Origin: Eubacterium sp. AF22-9
GTDB lineage: Bacteria; Bacillota; Clostridia; Lachnospirales; Lachnospiraceae
Length of the DNA: 64,000 nt
Direction: 5' to 3'
Assembly: GCA_003458705.1 (NCBI GenBank)
Contig: QRVH01000001.1
Coordinates: 1-64,000 of the forward strand
The position numbers and the translations under genes were made by a program. Under the pieces are notes generated by a model. That model ran no database searches, was not told the origin of the DNA, and saw nothing but the letters and a program-made list of their open reading frames with translations. Positions 53,699 through 63,350 of this stretch are shown here, in pieces. How positions within the stretch are numbered: the first letter of the stretch is position 1; each line of letters starts with the position of its first letter.

Positions 53699-54724
53699 TT
53701 ATTTGATAGTAATCTGTTCAACAGATGTATCAGCACCACTTGTGCTTACCCTGTAAAGGACTCCCTGATCTTCATAATACTGGAAAAATGTGTATCTTGA
53801 TGTACAGTGAATATTAGTTACATTACCTATTGCAATAGGATCAATCTGTGTTCCATTTATATTCATCCTGTATAATCCTGTCTCAGCTGAATCACCTTCT
53901 AACTGGAAAAATATTTTATTTCCGTATACATTAAAGTTGATTACTTTACTGTCTTTAGTACCTGCATACAGCTGCTCAAGTGTCTTGTTAGAGAGATTAT
54001 AACGTACTAAAGAATAATTCTTGCTTAAATCTATGTAGTATATATATCCGTTCTCAACATCTGCCAGATAAGAATTGCAGTCATATACGACAGATGTTCT
54101 GCCTGATTTAGTGTCGTAGCTTAATACATTATGTTTTCCCTCTGGATCTGAAAAGTATATTGTCTGGTTCTGTACGCATGCAGGTGAATACGGAGTATCA
54201 GATATTTTGGTATCTTTCTTACCGGCGATGTCCACTTTATGAAAGGCAAGTGGCGTTGTGTCACTATAGTGCTGGTAATACAGGTCATTACCGGAAAGTG
54301 CAATAATACCTGATAACTGGTCATACAGGGCTTTTGGGGATTCACCATTTAAGTCACAGCGGTATACTCCAAAAAACTGTCCCCTGAATATTGTTCCGAT
54401 TGTTTCCTGCTTGAAATTATTTTTAACATAATATATGTAGTTTCCACAGACATTGATTGATCCAACACTGTCATCGTTTAATTTCATGGCGTTAGTGCAG
54501 TCAGAATCCATTACATACAGCTTGTTGTAATCGTATGGATTGGCAAAATATATTTTGTCATTATATTCACAGAACAAACCGCCGTTATTGAGGTTGCCGG
54601 CTGTGTTACCGACAGCGTTATCATTGTTATAGACAATACGGTTGTTTCTTACTGATATAAATATCAAAACAGCAAGTGCTATGCTGATAACTGACAAAAC
54701 TCCTATAGTTATAGCTTTTTTCAT
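53699..54724 (-). CDS. Membrane-anchored DUF5050-type beta-propeller protein
   Basis: 341 residues. An N-terminal membrane anchor (about 5-24) is followed by repeated units with the pattern G-x-Y/I-Y-Y/F (KIYFANPYDYNKLYVMD, NYIYYVKNN, NDLYYQHY, NGYIYYIDLS, NKIFFQLEGD), typical of DUF5050/TolB-like propellers. It is located outside the cell. Function is unknown; these often sit near cell-wall genes. AAGGGAGT precedes the ATG. It is divergent from pheA. Confidence 0.8.
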   Translation of the reverse strand: MKKAITIGVLSVISIALAVLIFISVRNNRIVYNNDNAVGNTAGNLNNGGLFCEYNDKIYFANPYDYNKLYVMDSDCTNAMKLNDDSVGSINVCGNYIYYVKNNFKQETIGTIFRGQFFGVYRCDLNGESPKALYDQLSGIIALSGNDLYYQHYSDTTPLAFHKVDIAGKKDTKISDTPYSPACVQNQTIYFSDPEGKHNVLSYDTKSGRTSVVYDCNSYLADVENGYIYYIDLSKNYSLVRYNLSNKTLEQLYAGTKDSKVINFNVYGNKIFFQLEGDSAETGLYRMNINGTQIDPIAIGNVTNIHCTSRYTFFQYYEDQGVLYRVSTSGADTSVEQITIK

Positions 54725-54790
54725 ATGATATCACTCCCTTATGTGTGTCCTTAAAGAACATTTTCTTAAGTATAACATAAAGTACATTTA

Positions 54791-54819
54791 TTGCATATCA
54801 TTAAAAATGTGATACAATA
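54791..54819 (+). promoter_or_regulatory. Likely SigmaA promoter of pheA
   Basis: TTGCAT (54791-54796), a 17-base spacer and ACAATA (54814-54819), about 30 bases before the start codon. Confidence 0.5.
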
Positions 54820-54852
54820 AGAATAATACATCGCTTTAAAGAGGAGAAGTAT

Positions 54853-55994
54853 ATGTTAGATCTGAATGAGATACGAAATAATATTGATAAAATTGACAGC
54901 CAGCTTGTGGAGCTGTTCGAAGAGAGAATGAAACTGACAACTGAGGTTGCAGAATATAAGATGAAACAGGTAAGAAGGTTCTTGATCCGGCAAGAGAGAA
55001 AGCTAAGTTGGAATCAGTCAAGAAGCTGGTTAAGAATCCTGATAATGTACATGCCATTGATGATCTGTTTTCACAGATTATGGCTAACTCGAGAAAGAAT
55101 CAGTATATGCTTCTTGAAAAGATGGGACAGACTTTAAGAGAACCATATGAGGCTATTGATGAGATTAATAAGAAGGACTGCAAGGTAGTCTATCAGGGTG
55201 TTCCGGGAGCATATTCATATGCAGCCATGATTAATTTCTTTGGCAAGGATGTTGATAATTTCAATGTTCCTACATGGAGAGAGTGTATGGAGGCAGTTAA
55301 GCAGGGAAATGCTGATTATGCAGTGCTTCCTATTGAGAATTCCAATGCAGGAATTGTTGCAGATGTGTATGATCTGTTACAGGGATATGATAATTACATA
55401 ATTGCAGAAACTTATGTTAAGATTGAACATTTGTTACTCGGACTGCCGGGAACTGACCTTGAAAATGTTACTGCTGTATATTCACATCCACAGGGACTTA
55501 TGCAGTGTGACAGATTCTTAGATACACATAAGGACTGGCAGAGAATCAGTCAGGCTAATACAGCACTTGCTGCCAAAATGATTTTTCAGGAGCATAATAA
55601 GACTCATGTTGCCATTGCAAGCAAGGAGGCAGCAGAGCTTTATGGACTTGATATCCTTAAGAGAGGAATTACAGATCAGGAAGGCAACACTACAAGATTC
55701 GTTATTGTTACTAATACAAGAAAGTTCGTTAAGAACGCACAGAAGATGAGCATTGTATTTGAAACAGCCAATGAAGCAGGAACTCTTTATAATCTGTTAA
55801 GCCACATTATATATAATGGCCTTAATATGAATAAGATTGAATCAAGACCTATTGAGGGAAATGTAGAGGGAAAGAGATGGAATTTCCGCTTCTTTGTTGA
55901 TTTTACAGGAAATATTGATGATCCAAGAGTTATGAATGCTTTAAGAGGAATTGAAGAAGAAGCAGAGTCAATTAAGTTGCTTGGTAACTATTAA
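54853..55994 (+). pseudogene. pheA: Bifunctional chorismate mutase/prephenate dehydratase, broken by one frameshift
   Basis: Makes phenylpyruvate from chorismate for phenylalanine. The first frame is an AroQ-type mutase start (LNEIRNNIDKIDSQLVELFE, ERMKLTTEVAEYKM). After 54964-54966 the sense continues in the next frame: TGKKVLDPAREKAKLESVKK, then prephenate dehydratase (VVYQGVPGAYSYAAM, LPIENSNAGIV, ITDQEGNTTRFVIV) and a C-terminal ACT domain (ESRPIEGNVEGKRWNFRFFV). One A missing from an A run (ATGAA-ACAGG) restores a protein of about 380 residues. As all domains are otherwise well kept, a consensus error is likely. AAAGAGGAG precedes the ATG. Confidence 0.9.
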
Positions 55995-56056
55995 TATGCT
56001 AAAATTATAAAAATGTCGTAAGACAATAAGTAATAGAATAAGTGAGGATTTTTAAA

Positions 56057-57283
56057 GTGAATTTAGAAGAAGCAAAGCTTAAGCTTTCGAAGTACGGACA
56101 GGAACAGATATTAAGATATTATGACGAATTATCAGATGATGAGAAGAATGCGCTTCTTGATCAGATTGACAAGACTGATATGGAGGTTTTATCAGCTATT
56201 GAACATAAATCTGAACTTGTTAAGAAGGGGGAAATCACACCTCTTGATGCCATGGAACTTGATGAGATAGCGGCTAATTATGATATATTTAAGAATACAG
56301 GTGTAGAGGCAATTAAAGCCGGAAAAGTCGGCGCAATTCTTCTTGCAGGAGGAATGGGAACAAGACTTGGTTCTGATAATCCAAAGGGAATGTATAATGT
56401 AGGAGTTAATAAGGAACTTTATATATTTCAATGTCTTATTAATAATCTTATGGATGTTGTTAAAGAAACAGGAACATATATACATTTATTCGTTATGACA
56501 AGTGAGAAGAATAATGATGCAACAGTTTCTTTCTTTAATGAGAAGAATTTCTTTGGATATAAGAGCGAATATGTACATTTCTTCAAGCAGGAGATGGCAG
56601 CAGCTACTGATTATAATGGCAAGATATATCTTGAAGAGAAGGGAAGAATGGCTACATCACCTAATGGTAATGGTGGCTGGTATATTTCTTTAAAGAAAGC
56701 AGGATTAACAGAGGTTCTTGAGAATAACGGAATTGAATGGCTTAATGTATTCGCTGTTGATAATGTCCTTCAGAGAATTGCTGACCCTGTATTTGTTGGT
56801 GCTACAATTGAGAAGCATTGTGCAGTAGGAGCTAAGGTTGTAAGAAAGGCTGCACCGGATGAAAAGGTTGGAGTTATGTGTCTTGAAGACGGAAAGCCTT
56901 CGATTGTTGAATACTATGAGCTTACACAGGAAATGATGGATGCAAAGAATGCAAAGGGTGATCCTGCATATAATTTCGGAGTTATTCTTAATTACCTGTT
57001 TAAGGTTTCAGATCTTGAAAGAATAGTTGAAAAGAATCTTCCATTACATATAGTTGAGAAGAAGATTCCATATATTGATGAGAATGGTAACCTTGTTAAG
57101 CCGGAAAAGCCTAACGGATATAAGTTCGAAGGTCTTGTGCTTGATATGATTCATGAGCTTGACAGCTGTCTCCCATTCGAAGTAGTAAGAGAGAAAGAAT
57201 TCGCACCTATCAAGAATCCGACAGGAGTTGATTCTGTAGAATCAGCTAGAGAGCTTCTTAAGAAGAATGGTGTTGCAATTTAA
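56057..57283 (+). CDS. UDP-sugar pyrophosphorylase, eukaryotic UDPGP/UAP1 type
   Basis: 408 residues of the UDPGP type 1 family: ILLAGGMGTRLGSDNPKGMY is the nucleotide-binding loop, with TSPNGNGGWY (uridine site) and YKFEGLVLDMIHE further on. It converts UTP plus a hexose- or N-acetylhexosamine 1-phosphate to the UDP-sugar. Which sugar cannot be told; the N-terminal layout is most like UDP-GlcNAc pyrophosphorylase (UAP1/QRI1). A GTG start at 56057 is chosen because TGAGGA lies before it; an upstream GTG at 56042 is inside that site. Confidence 0.88.
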   Translation: MNLEEAKLKLSKYGQEQILRYYDELSDDEKNALLDQIDKTDMEVLSAIEHKSELVKKGEITPLDAMELDEIAANYDIFKNTGVEAIKAGKVGAILLAGGMGTRLGSDNPKGMYNVGVNKELYIFQCLINNLMDVVKETGTYIHLFVMTSEKNNDATVSFFNEKNFFGYKSEYVHFFKQEMAAATDYNGKIYLEEKGRMATSPNGNGGWYISLKKAGLTEVLENNGIEWLNVFAVDNVLQRIADPVFVGATIEKHCAVGAKVVRKAAPDEKVGVMCLEDGKPSIVEYYELTQEMMDAKNAKGDPAYNFGVILNYLFKVSDLERIVEKNLPLHIVEKKIPYIDENGNLVKPEKPNGYKFEGLVLDMIHELDSCLPFEVVREKEFAPIKNPTGVDSVESARELLKKNGVAI

Positions 57284-57309
57284 TATATTTTGTTGTATGT
57301 TATTAATAA

Positions 57310-57441
57310 GCGCTGTACAACTGGCGGAAGATGCTTAAAGGGCATTGTGGGATAACCCACAGGGAGTACAGTTTATATTAAGAATTAGCCGACCGCCTGG
57401 GCAACGCAAAGCATAAAGCTGCGTTCCCAGGCGGTTTTTTT
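57310..57441 (+). promoter_or_regulatory. ZTP (pfl-type) riboswitch
   Basis: Conserved parts in order: AACTGGCGGAAG (57318-57329), GTGGGATAACCCACAGGGAG, and GCCGACCGCCTGGGCA (57388-57403), the hallmark of the pfl/ZTP aptamer that senses the stalled purine intermediate ZMP/ZTP. The 3' conserved strand is also the 5' arm of the terminator, so ligand binding should permit read-through. The downstream genes use AICAR (ZMP), a perfect fit. Confidence 0.93.
57393..57441 (+). terminator. Riboswitch terminator
   Basis: CCGCCTGGG and CCCAGGCGG, with an inner AACGCA..TGCGTT extension, then seven Ts. Confidence 0.92.
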
Positions 57442-57569
57442 GCGCGAGTAGCGATGAGGATAGGAGTGAAAATTCACAATCATGCTTGCATGGATTGGGG
57501 ATTTTTCACGGATATTCGAGGAGCACCGCGACAATGCCAGAATGAAATTCTGGCATCTTGCTACTCGCG
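57442..57569. repeat. Dispersed palindromic element, copy 2 (behind the ZTP riboswitch terminator)
   Basis: It starts at the terminator T run with GCGCGAGTAGCGATGAG. The outer arms CGCGAGTAGC (57443-57452) and GCTACTCGCG (57560-57569) are perfect complements, and inner hairpins include CATGCTTGCATG and CCAGAATGAAATTCTGG. The block GGATATTCGAGGAGC (57510-57524) followed by ACCGCGACAATG matches copy 1 (3583 onward) with two mismatches in 27. It lies in the leader of the purine genes. Confidence 0.75.
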
Positions 57570-57622
57570 AAAAAGAACCATGAGGAGTGAACGCAGTCAT
57601 CACATTTAACAGGAGGTCAGTT

Positions 57623-58342
57623 ATGACAATTAAGAATCTTTCAGAAGAATTATCAGGATGTGCTTATCCAGGAAGAGGAATTGTTGCCGGTATGTCAGAG
57701 GATGGCAAGAAGGCAGTTTCAGCTTACTTTATTATGGGAAGAAGCGAGAGCAGCCGTAACCGTGTATTTGTACAGGATGGTGAGGGCATAAGAACAGAGG
57801 CTTTTGATCCTTCAACACTTTTAGTTGCACCAGAACTTATTATCTATGCTCCAGTCAGAGTACTTGGAAACAATACTATTGTTACTAATGGTGATCAGAC
57901 TGATACAGTTTATGATGGACTTTCAGAAGGAAAAACATTTGAAGAATCTTTAAGAGTAAGAAAATATGAGCATGATGCACCTAACTATACACCAAGAATT
58001 TCAAGTGTGCTTCATATTGAGAATAATGAATATTCATATGCAATGTCAATATTAAAGAGCCATAATGGTAATCCTGACATCTGTGAAAGACACACATATA
58101 CATATGATGCAGCATTTGCAGGAGAAGGACATTATATCCATACATATATGGGTGATGGCAATCCACTTCCAAGCTATGAGGGAGAACCTACATGGGTTAA
58201 GATATCAGGTGATATTGAAGAATTCACACAGATGATCTGGGATAATCTTAATGCAGATAACAAGGTTTCACTTTTTGTAAGATATATTGATATTGCTACA
58301 GGTGAATACGAAACAAGAATTATTAACAAGAATGTAAAGTAA
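57623..58342 (+). CDS. IMP cyclohydrolase, PurO-like family
   Basis: 239 residues of the IMP_cyclohyd (PurO-like) family: YPGRGIVAGMSEDGKKAVSA, FIMGRSESSRNRVF, and TNGDQTDTVYD. It closes FAICAR to IMP, the last step of purine synthesis, replacing the N-terminal domain of the usual bifunctional PurH. ATG 57623 has AGGAGGT upstream. It is under ZTP riboswitch control and is followed 15 bases later by the AICAR transformylase gene. Confidence 0.88.
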   Translation: MTIKNLSEELSGCAYPGRGIVAGMSEDGKKAVSAYFIMGRSESSRNRVFVQDGEGIRTEAFDPSTLLVAPELIIYAPVRVLGNNTIVTNGDQTDTVYDGLSEGKTFEESLRVRKYEHDAPNYTPRISSVLHIENNEYSYAMSILKSHNGNPDICERHTYTYDAAFAGEGHYIHTYMGDGNPLPSYEGEPTWVKISGDIEEFTQMIWDNLNADNKVSLFVRYIDIATGEYETRIINKNVK

Positions 58343-58357
58343 TTAAGGAGAAAGAAT

Positions 58358-59533
58358 ATGAACGAATTTCAGTTAAAATACGGATGCAACCCTAATCAGA
58401 AGCCTTCAAGAATATTTATGGAAGACGGAAGTGACCTTCCTGTAGAGATTCTTAACGGCAGACCAGGATATATTAATTTTCTTGATGCATTTAACGGATA
58501 CCAGCTTGTTAAGGAGTTAAAGAAAGCTACAGGACTTCCAGCAGCTACATCTTTCAAGCATGTATCTCCAGCAGGTGCTGCAGTAGGACTTCCTCTTACA
58601 GATGTTGAGAAGAAGATTTACTGGGTTGACGAAGCAATCGGAGAATTAAGCCCAATCGCATGTGCATATGCAAGAGCAAGAGGTGCAGACAGAATGTCAT
58701 CTTTCGGTGATTTCATATCATTATCAGATGTATGTGATGTTGCTACAGCAAAGCTTATCCAGCATGAGGTTTCAGATGGTATTGTTGCACCTGGCTATGA
58801 GCCGGAGGCACTTGAGATATTAAAGGCTAAGAAGAAGGGTAACTACAATATCATTAAGATTGACCCTGAGTATAAGCCTGAACCAATCGAGAGAAAGCAG
58901 GTGTTTGGTGTAACATTTGAACAGGGAAGAAATGAGTTTGTTATTGATAAGGAACTTTTATCAAATGTTGTAACAGAGAATAAGGATATTCCAGAGTCTG
59001 CTAAGATTGATATGATTATTGCACTTATAACACTTAAGTATACACAGTCTAATTCTGTATGCTATGTAAAGAATGGACAGGCAATCGGTATCGGAGCAGG
59101 ACAGCAGTCAAGAATCCATTGTACAAGACTTGCAGGTCAGAAGGCTGATAACTGGTATCTCCGCCAGAATCCAAAGGTCCTTAATCTTCCGTTTAAGGAA
59201 GGCGTAGGCCGTGCTGACAGAGACAATGCAATTGACCTTTATATTGGTGATGAGTATGAAGATATTCTCAATGACTGGGAGAGAGTATTCACAGAGAAAC
59301 CATCTGTATTTACAACAGAGGAAAAGAAGGAATGGCTTGCAGGCAATACTGATGTAACAATCGGTTCAGATGCATTCTTCCCATTTGGAGATAATATAGA
59401 AAGAGCTTATAAGTCAGGAGTTAAGTATGTAGCACAGCCTGGTGGTTCTGTAAGAGATGATCAGGTTATTGAAACAGCTAATAAGCGTGGAATGGCTATG
59501 TGCTTTACAGGAATGAGACTGTTCCATCATTAA
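58358..59533 (+). CDS. AICAR formyltransferase (stand-alone PurH transformylase domain)
   Basis: 391 residues: the transformylase half of PurH as a separate protein, with LKYGCNPNQKPSRIF, ATSFKHVSPAGAAVG (active-site Lys-His), NSVCYVKNGQAIGIGAGQQS and DAFFPFGDNIERA. It formylates AICAR using 10-formyl-THF. With the preceding cyclohydrolase it completes IMP synthesis in one operon. AAGGAG precedes the ATG. Confidence 0.93.
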   Translation: MNEFQLKYGCNPNQKPSRIFMEDGSDLPVEILNGRPGYINFLDAFNGYQLVKELKKATGLPAATSFKHVSPAGAAVGLPLTDVEKKIYWVDEAIGELSPIACAYARARGADRMSSFGDFISLSDVCDVATAKLIQHEVSDGIVAPGYEPEALEILKAKKKGNYNIIKIDPEYKPEPIERKQVFGVTFEQGRNEFVIDKELLSNVVTENKDIPESAKIDMIIALITLKYTQSNSVCYVKNGQAIGIGAGQQSRIHCTRLAGQKADNWYLRQNPKVLNLPFKEGVGRADRDNAIDLYIGDEYEDILNDWERVFTEKPSVFTTEEKKEWLAGNTDVTIGSDAFFPFGDNIERAYKSGVKYVAQPGGSVRDDQVIETANKRGMAMCFTGMRLFHH

Positions 59534-59576
59534 TACAGAGCCAGTACATAAAAATGTTGCTAATTACTCATATTCA

Positions 59577-59605
59577 TTGACTTTAGAGGTCTTATTTGTT
59601 AAAAT
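59577..59605 (+). promoter_or_regulatory. SigmaA-type promoter of the PocR chemoreceptor gene
   Basis: TTGACT (59577-59582), a 17-base spacer and TAAAAT (59600-59605). Confidence 0.6.
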
Positions 59606-59651
59606 TTATTCAATCAATACATGTAACAATTGAAAAAGAGGTGGTTTAAGC

Positions 59652-60437
59652 ATGAAGATTCAAGATTTTGCTGATATGGAGAAATTTGAATCAATTATGT
59701 CTGACTGGGCTGTGGCAACAGGATTAGCTACGGTTGCAGTTGGAGCTGATGGAAAGTATATTTCCGAATGTTACAACTTTACAGATTTCTGTATAAAGCT
59801 TACCAGAGGAAGTAAGGAGGGATGCAGAAGATGTGAGAAATGTGACGCTGAGGGACAAGGTGTATATCATTGTCATGCTGGACTTGTGGATTTTGGAATT
59901 CCGCTTAAGTTAAGCGATGGTACAGTGCTTGGCTCTGTAATCGGAGGTCAGGTTTTACCTGAGCATCCGAATGAAGAGAAATTCAGAGGTGTTGCAAGAG
60001 AACTGGGTATTAATGAGGATGAGTATATTGAGGCGTTAGGAAAAGTTACAGTAAGAACAGAGGCAGAGATTAATGCAGCAGCTAACCTGCTAGGAGCAGT
60101 ACTTAATAATTTTATTAATTCAGAATATAATTCTAAGTACAATGGACAATTGATTACAAAGCTTACAGGTGGTGTTAAGAGCTGTGAAGAGTATGTGAGA
60201 GATATCAAGGAGAATACCAAGCAGCTTGATGGCATACAGAGAAAGCAGAATATTCTTGCACTTAATGCATCTATTGAGGCTGCAAGAGCCGGTGAGGCGG
60301 GAAAAGGCTTTTCAGTTGTAGCATTAGAGGTAGGAAAGCTTGCTAAGAGCTGTACAGATCTTAATAACAGAATAACCTCAACTGTAGAAAATATATCTGA
60401 TGTTATACATGATATGGCAGATATAGGTGAGAGATAA
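59652..60437 (+). CDS. Soluble chemoreceptor with an N-terminal PocR sensor domain
   Basis: 261 residues, no membrane helix. Residues 1-165 are a PocR-type PAS-like sensor with a Cys cluster ([12 protein letters not shown], then [13 protein letters not shown]), which may hold a metal or bind small organic compounds. Residues 175-261 carry a short methyl-accepting signalling tip ([38 protein letters not shown]). The coiled coil is much shorter than in normal receptors, so it may belong to a cytoplasmic array or act on another partner. AAAGAGGTGG precedes the ATG. Confidence 0.87.
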   Translation: MKIQDFADMEKFESIMSDWAVATGLATVAVGADGKYISECYNFTDFCIKLTRGSKEGCRRCEKCDAEGQGVYHCHAGLVDFGIPLKLSDGTVLGSVIGGQVLPEHPNEEKFRGVARELGINEDEYIEALGKVTVRTEAEINAAANLLGAVLNNFINSEYNSKYNGQLITKLTGGVKSCEEYVRDIKENTKQLDGIQRKQNILALNASIEAARAGEAGKGFSVVALEVGKLAKSCTDLNNRITSTVENISDVIHDMADIGER

Positions 60438-60460
60438 AGAATATCAGCGGGTAATTACAT

Positions 60461-60509
60461 ATAGCGGATGTCAACTGCAAGACGCAATTTGTTGACATTC
60501 GCTATTTTC
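60461..60509 (+). terminator. Terminator after the PocR gene
   Basis: ATAGCGGATGTCAAC and GTTGACATTCGCTAT, 15 pairs with one wobble, then TTTT. Confidence 0.88.
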
Positions 60510-60552
60510 AGTTCTATAATCAAATAAAAATTTAAAAAAGAGGTATATCATT

Positions 60553-61515
60553 ATGACACCATTAGAACTGGCTGAAGAGATTATTAATGGAAGAAGAATT
60601 ACAAGACAGGATGATTTGTCATTTTTTCTGGATTGCGATTTGGATGAACTTTGTGAAGGGGCAGACAGGATAAGAAAACATTTTGTTGGAGATAAGGTTG
60701 ACTTATGTTCTATAATTAATGGTAGAAGCGGCAAATGTCCAGAAGACTGTAAGTACTGTGCACAGTCAGCACATAACCATACAGATTGTGAAGTGTATGA
60801 TTTTCTTCCAGAAGAGGATATTGTAAAGGCATGTAAGCCGAATGAGTCAGAAGGTGTTGATCGTTTCTCGATTGTTACGGCTGGAAAAGCTCTTACCGGT
60901 GAGGAATTTGAAAAGGCTGTTCATGCTTATGAAATTATGAATAAAGAATGTGATATTGAGCTGTGTGCATCTATGGGATTTCTTAATGCTGAGCAGCTTC
61001 ACAGACTTCATGAAGCAGGTGTTACAAGTTATCACCATAATATTGAGACTTCAAGAAGAAATTTCCCTAATATATGCACTACACATACATATGATATGAA
61101 GATTGAAACTTTAAAGCTTGTAAAAGCAGAAGGTATGTGGGCATGTTCAGGTGGTATAATAGGAATGGGCGAAGACTGGGAAGACAGACTTGATATGGCA
61201 ATAAGTCTTGCGGAAGTCGGAGTTGACTCTATTCCTCTTAATGCACTTATGCCAATTAAGGGTACACCTCTTGAGAATGAGAGAAGACTTACTGAGCCTG
61301 AGATATTAAGAACAATAGCATTCTTTAGATATATTAACCCGGAGGCTGATATAAGACTTGGTGCAGGAAGAGCACTTCTTACAGGAGACGGAATCAAGGC
61401 ATTTCAGTCTGGTGCGTCTGCTACTATTACAGGTAATATGCTTACTACTGTTGCATGTGCTACAATTAGAAGCGATAAGAATATGTTAAAGGAAATTGGA
61501 AGAGAGACAAAATAA
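60553..61515 (+). CDS. bioB: Biotin synthase
   Basis: 320 residues. Inserts sulfur into dethiobiotin. Radical SAM motif GKCPEDCKYCAQSAHN (CxxxCxxC), with SIVTAGKALTG, NIETSRRNFPNICTTHTYD and FRYINPEADIRLGAGRALL. Both cluster sites of the family are present. AAAGAGGT precedes the ATG. The stop codon shares its last base with the start of the next gene (TAATG), so it is coupled to the PhnD-like transporter genes. No other bio gene is in the window. Confidence 0.95.
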   Translation: MTPLELAEEIINGRRITRQDDLSFFLDCDLDELCEGADRIRKHFVGDKVDLCSIINGRSGKCPEDCKYCAQSAHNHTDCEVYDFLPEEDIVKACKPNESEGVDRFSIVTAGKALTGEEFEKAVHAYEIMNKECDIELCASMGFLNAEQLHRLHEAGVTSYHHNIETSRRNFPNICTTHTYDMKIETLKLVKAEGMWACSGGIIGMGEDWEDRLDMAISLAEVGVDSIPLNALMPIKGTPLENERRLTEPEILRTIAFFRYINPEADIRLGAGRALLTGDGIKAFQSGASATITGNMLTTVACATIRSDKNMLKEIGRETK

Positions 61516-62564
61516 TGAAATTAACAAAATATTTGAAAAAAGGAATGACTGTGTTACTTACAGCGACATTTTGCATGGGATTATCAGCAGGGCTGACAGG
61601 CTGTGGAAAAGATACAACTAAAGAAGATTCTAAGGATATTGATACATTCAGAATAATGATTGCACCGTATCAGGATGCTGATACGCTGCTTACAGGACTT
61701 GAGCCTCTTGGCGGCATGATTAAAGATGAACTTGCTACGCAGGGATATAATGTAGGCAATGTTGAGATTACAGTAGGAACTTCTTACAGTGCAGTTGGAG
61801 AAGCTTTAAGTGCCGGAACAGCAGATGCAGGATTTATTTCTGGCGGAACTTATGTTACATATGATGATGACTGTGATGTTCTGCTTACTGCACAGAGAAA
61901 AGCTATTAACAAGGATTCTCTTAATGCCAGGGACTGGAATGACGGAACGGAGGAAGCATTTACAGATAATCTTACAACATATTATCGTTCAATAATTCTT
62001 GCAGGACCAAGTACTAAGGGACAGGAGCTTGCTGCCAAGGTCAATGCAGGACAGAAGCTTACATGGGATGATTTGAATGGTGCAACATGGGCTGTAATGG
62101 GTGCTTCATCAGCATCAGGTTATATATACCCAAGTCTGTGGCTTTACAATAATTATGGGAAGCAGATAAGTGACCTTGCCAATGTCGTACAGTCTGATTC
62201 GTATACAACATCTATGTCAAGGCTTGCAGCAGGGCAGGTTGATGTTATCGTTGGATTTGCACATATGAGAGCAAAATATGCAGCTAACTGGATGAGCAAA
62301 TTCGGTGGTACAGATGATTGTTATAAACAGACTGCAGTTTTGGCAGTGACAGATCAGATAATGGATGATACAATATGTGTTAGTAAGAATTCAGATATTA
62401 TGTCAGAAGGCTTTAAGAAAGCATTTGCAGATGCTTGTATTAATATAGGAAAAAGTGAAGACGGACTTAAAGTTTTGAATGTATTAAGTCATATTGGATA
62501 TCAGTATGCCCAAAGCTCTGATTATGATGCAGAGCGTGCGGCACAGAATATGTTAAAGAAATAA
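61515..62564 (+). CDS. PhnD-like ABC transporter substrate-binding lipoprotein
   Basis: 349 residues: signal peptide with lipobox (LTGC near residue 30), then a PhnD/PtxB-type fold (FRIMIAPYQDADTLLTGLEP, GTADAGFISGGTYVTY, GASSASGYIYPSLW, QVDVIVGFAHMRAKYAANW). The family binds phosphonates, phosphite or similar oxyanions. Coupling to bioB leaves open another cargo. First of three transporter genes. Confidence 0.85.
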   Translation: MKLTKYLKKGMTVLLTATFCMGLSAGLTGCGKDTTKEDSKDIDTFRIMIAPYQDADTLLTGLEPLGGMIKDELATQGYNVGNVEITVGTSYSAVGEALSAGTADAGFISGGTYVTYDDDCDVLLTAQRKAINKDSLNARDWNDGTEEAFTDNLTTYYRSIILAGPSTKGQELAAKVNAGQKLTWDDLNGATWAVMGASSASGYIYPSLWLYNNYGKQISDLANVVQSDSYTTSMSRLAAGQVDVIVGFAHMRAKYAANWMSKFGGTDDCYKQTAVLAVTDQIMDDTICVSKNSDIMSEGFKKAFADACINIGKSEDGLKVLNVLSHIGYQYAQSSDYDAERAAQNMLKK

Positions 62565-62597
62565 TTCACCTTTAAGCTGTCTGGGAGGACAATATAC

Positions 62598-63350
62598 ATG
62601 TTACAGATAGACAGTGTGAGTAAATTATATAAAGGTGGAGACAAAGCCCTTGATAACATTAGTTTTTCAGTAGAACAGGGCGAATTCATATCAGTAATTG
62701 GAAAGAGTGGTGCTGGAAAGACCACTCTTTTTCGCATGCTTAACGGAATGATTAAGCCGACAACAGGAAGCATTATTATTAATAATCAGGATTTGGCAAA
62801 GTTGAAAGGAAAAAAGAAAAGAGATATCCAGAAAACAATAGGCACTATATATCAGGATTTCTGCCTTGTTGATACACTGACCTGTTTTGATAATGTGCTT
62901 AACGGGGCACTGGCAGAAAGAAATGCTTTTCAGGCACTTTTTGGTATATTTAGTAAGGAACAGAAGGAATATGCAGAAAAGCAGCTTGAGGCGGTAGGTC
63001 TGTCTGAAAAAATGTATTCATATGCCGGAAAGTTATCAGGCGGACAGAAGCAGAGAGTTGCAATAGCAAGGGCACTTATGTCAAAGCCTGATATTATTCT
63101 TGCAGATGAACCGGTTGCTTCATTAGACCCTTATAGTGCTGAACAGATTACAGATATTCTTGTGCAGCTTAATAAGCAGTACAATATGACTGTTATTATG
63201 AACAGTCATTCAGTAGAACTTGCATTGAAGAAATCGGACAGAATTATTGGGATTGCTGATGGAAAACTGGTTCTTGACAAAAAGTCGCCAGAGGTAACAA
63301 ATGAAGATATCAGGTTCGTATATGGTGGTGCGTATGAAAAGTATGAATAG
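62598..63350 (+). CDS. PhnC-like ABC transporter ATPase
   Basis: 250 residues with Walker A IGKSGAGKTTLFRML, Q-loop IYQDFCLVDTLTC, signature LSGGQKQRVAIARAL, Walker B IILADEPVASLDP and H-loop MNSHSVEL. The LVDTLTCFDNVLNGAL segment is typical of PhnC-type phosphonate importers. GGGAGGA lies upstream. It overlaps the permease gene by 17 bases. Confidence 0.9.
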   Translation: MLQIDSVSKLYKGGDKALDNISFSVEQGEFISVIGKSGAGKTTLFRMLNGMIKPTTGSIIINNQDLAKLKGKKKRDIQKTIGTIYQDFCLVDTLTCFDNVLNGALAERNAFQALFGIFSKEQKEYAEKQLEAVGLSEKMYSYAGKLSGGQKQRVAIARALMSKPDIILADEPVASLDPYSAEQITDILVQLNKQYNMTVIMNSHSVELALKKSDRIIGIADGKLVLDKKSPEVTNEDIRFVYGGAYEKYE

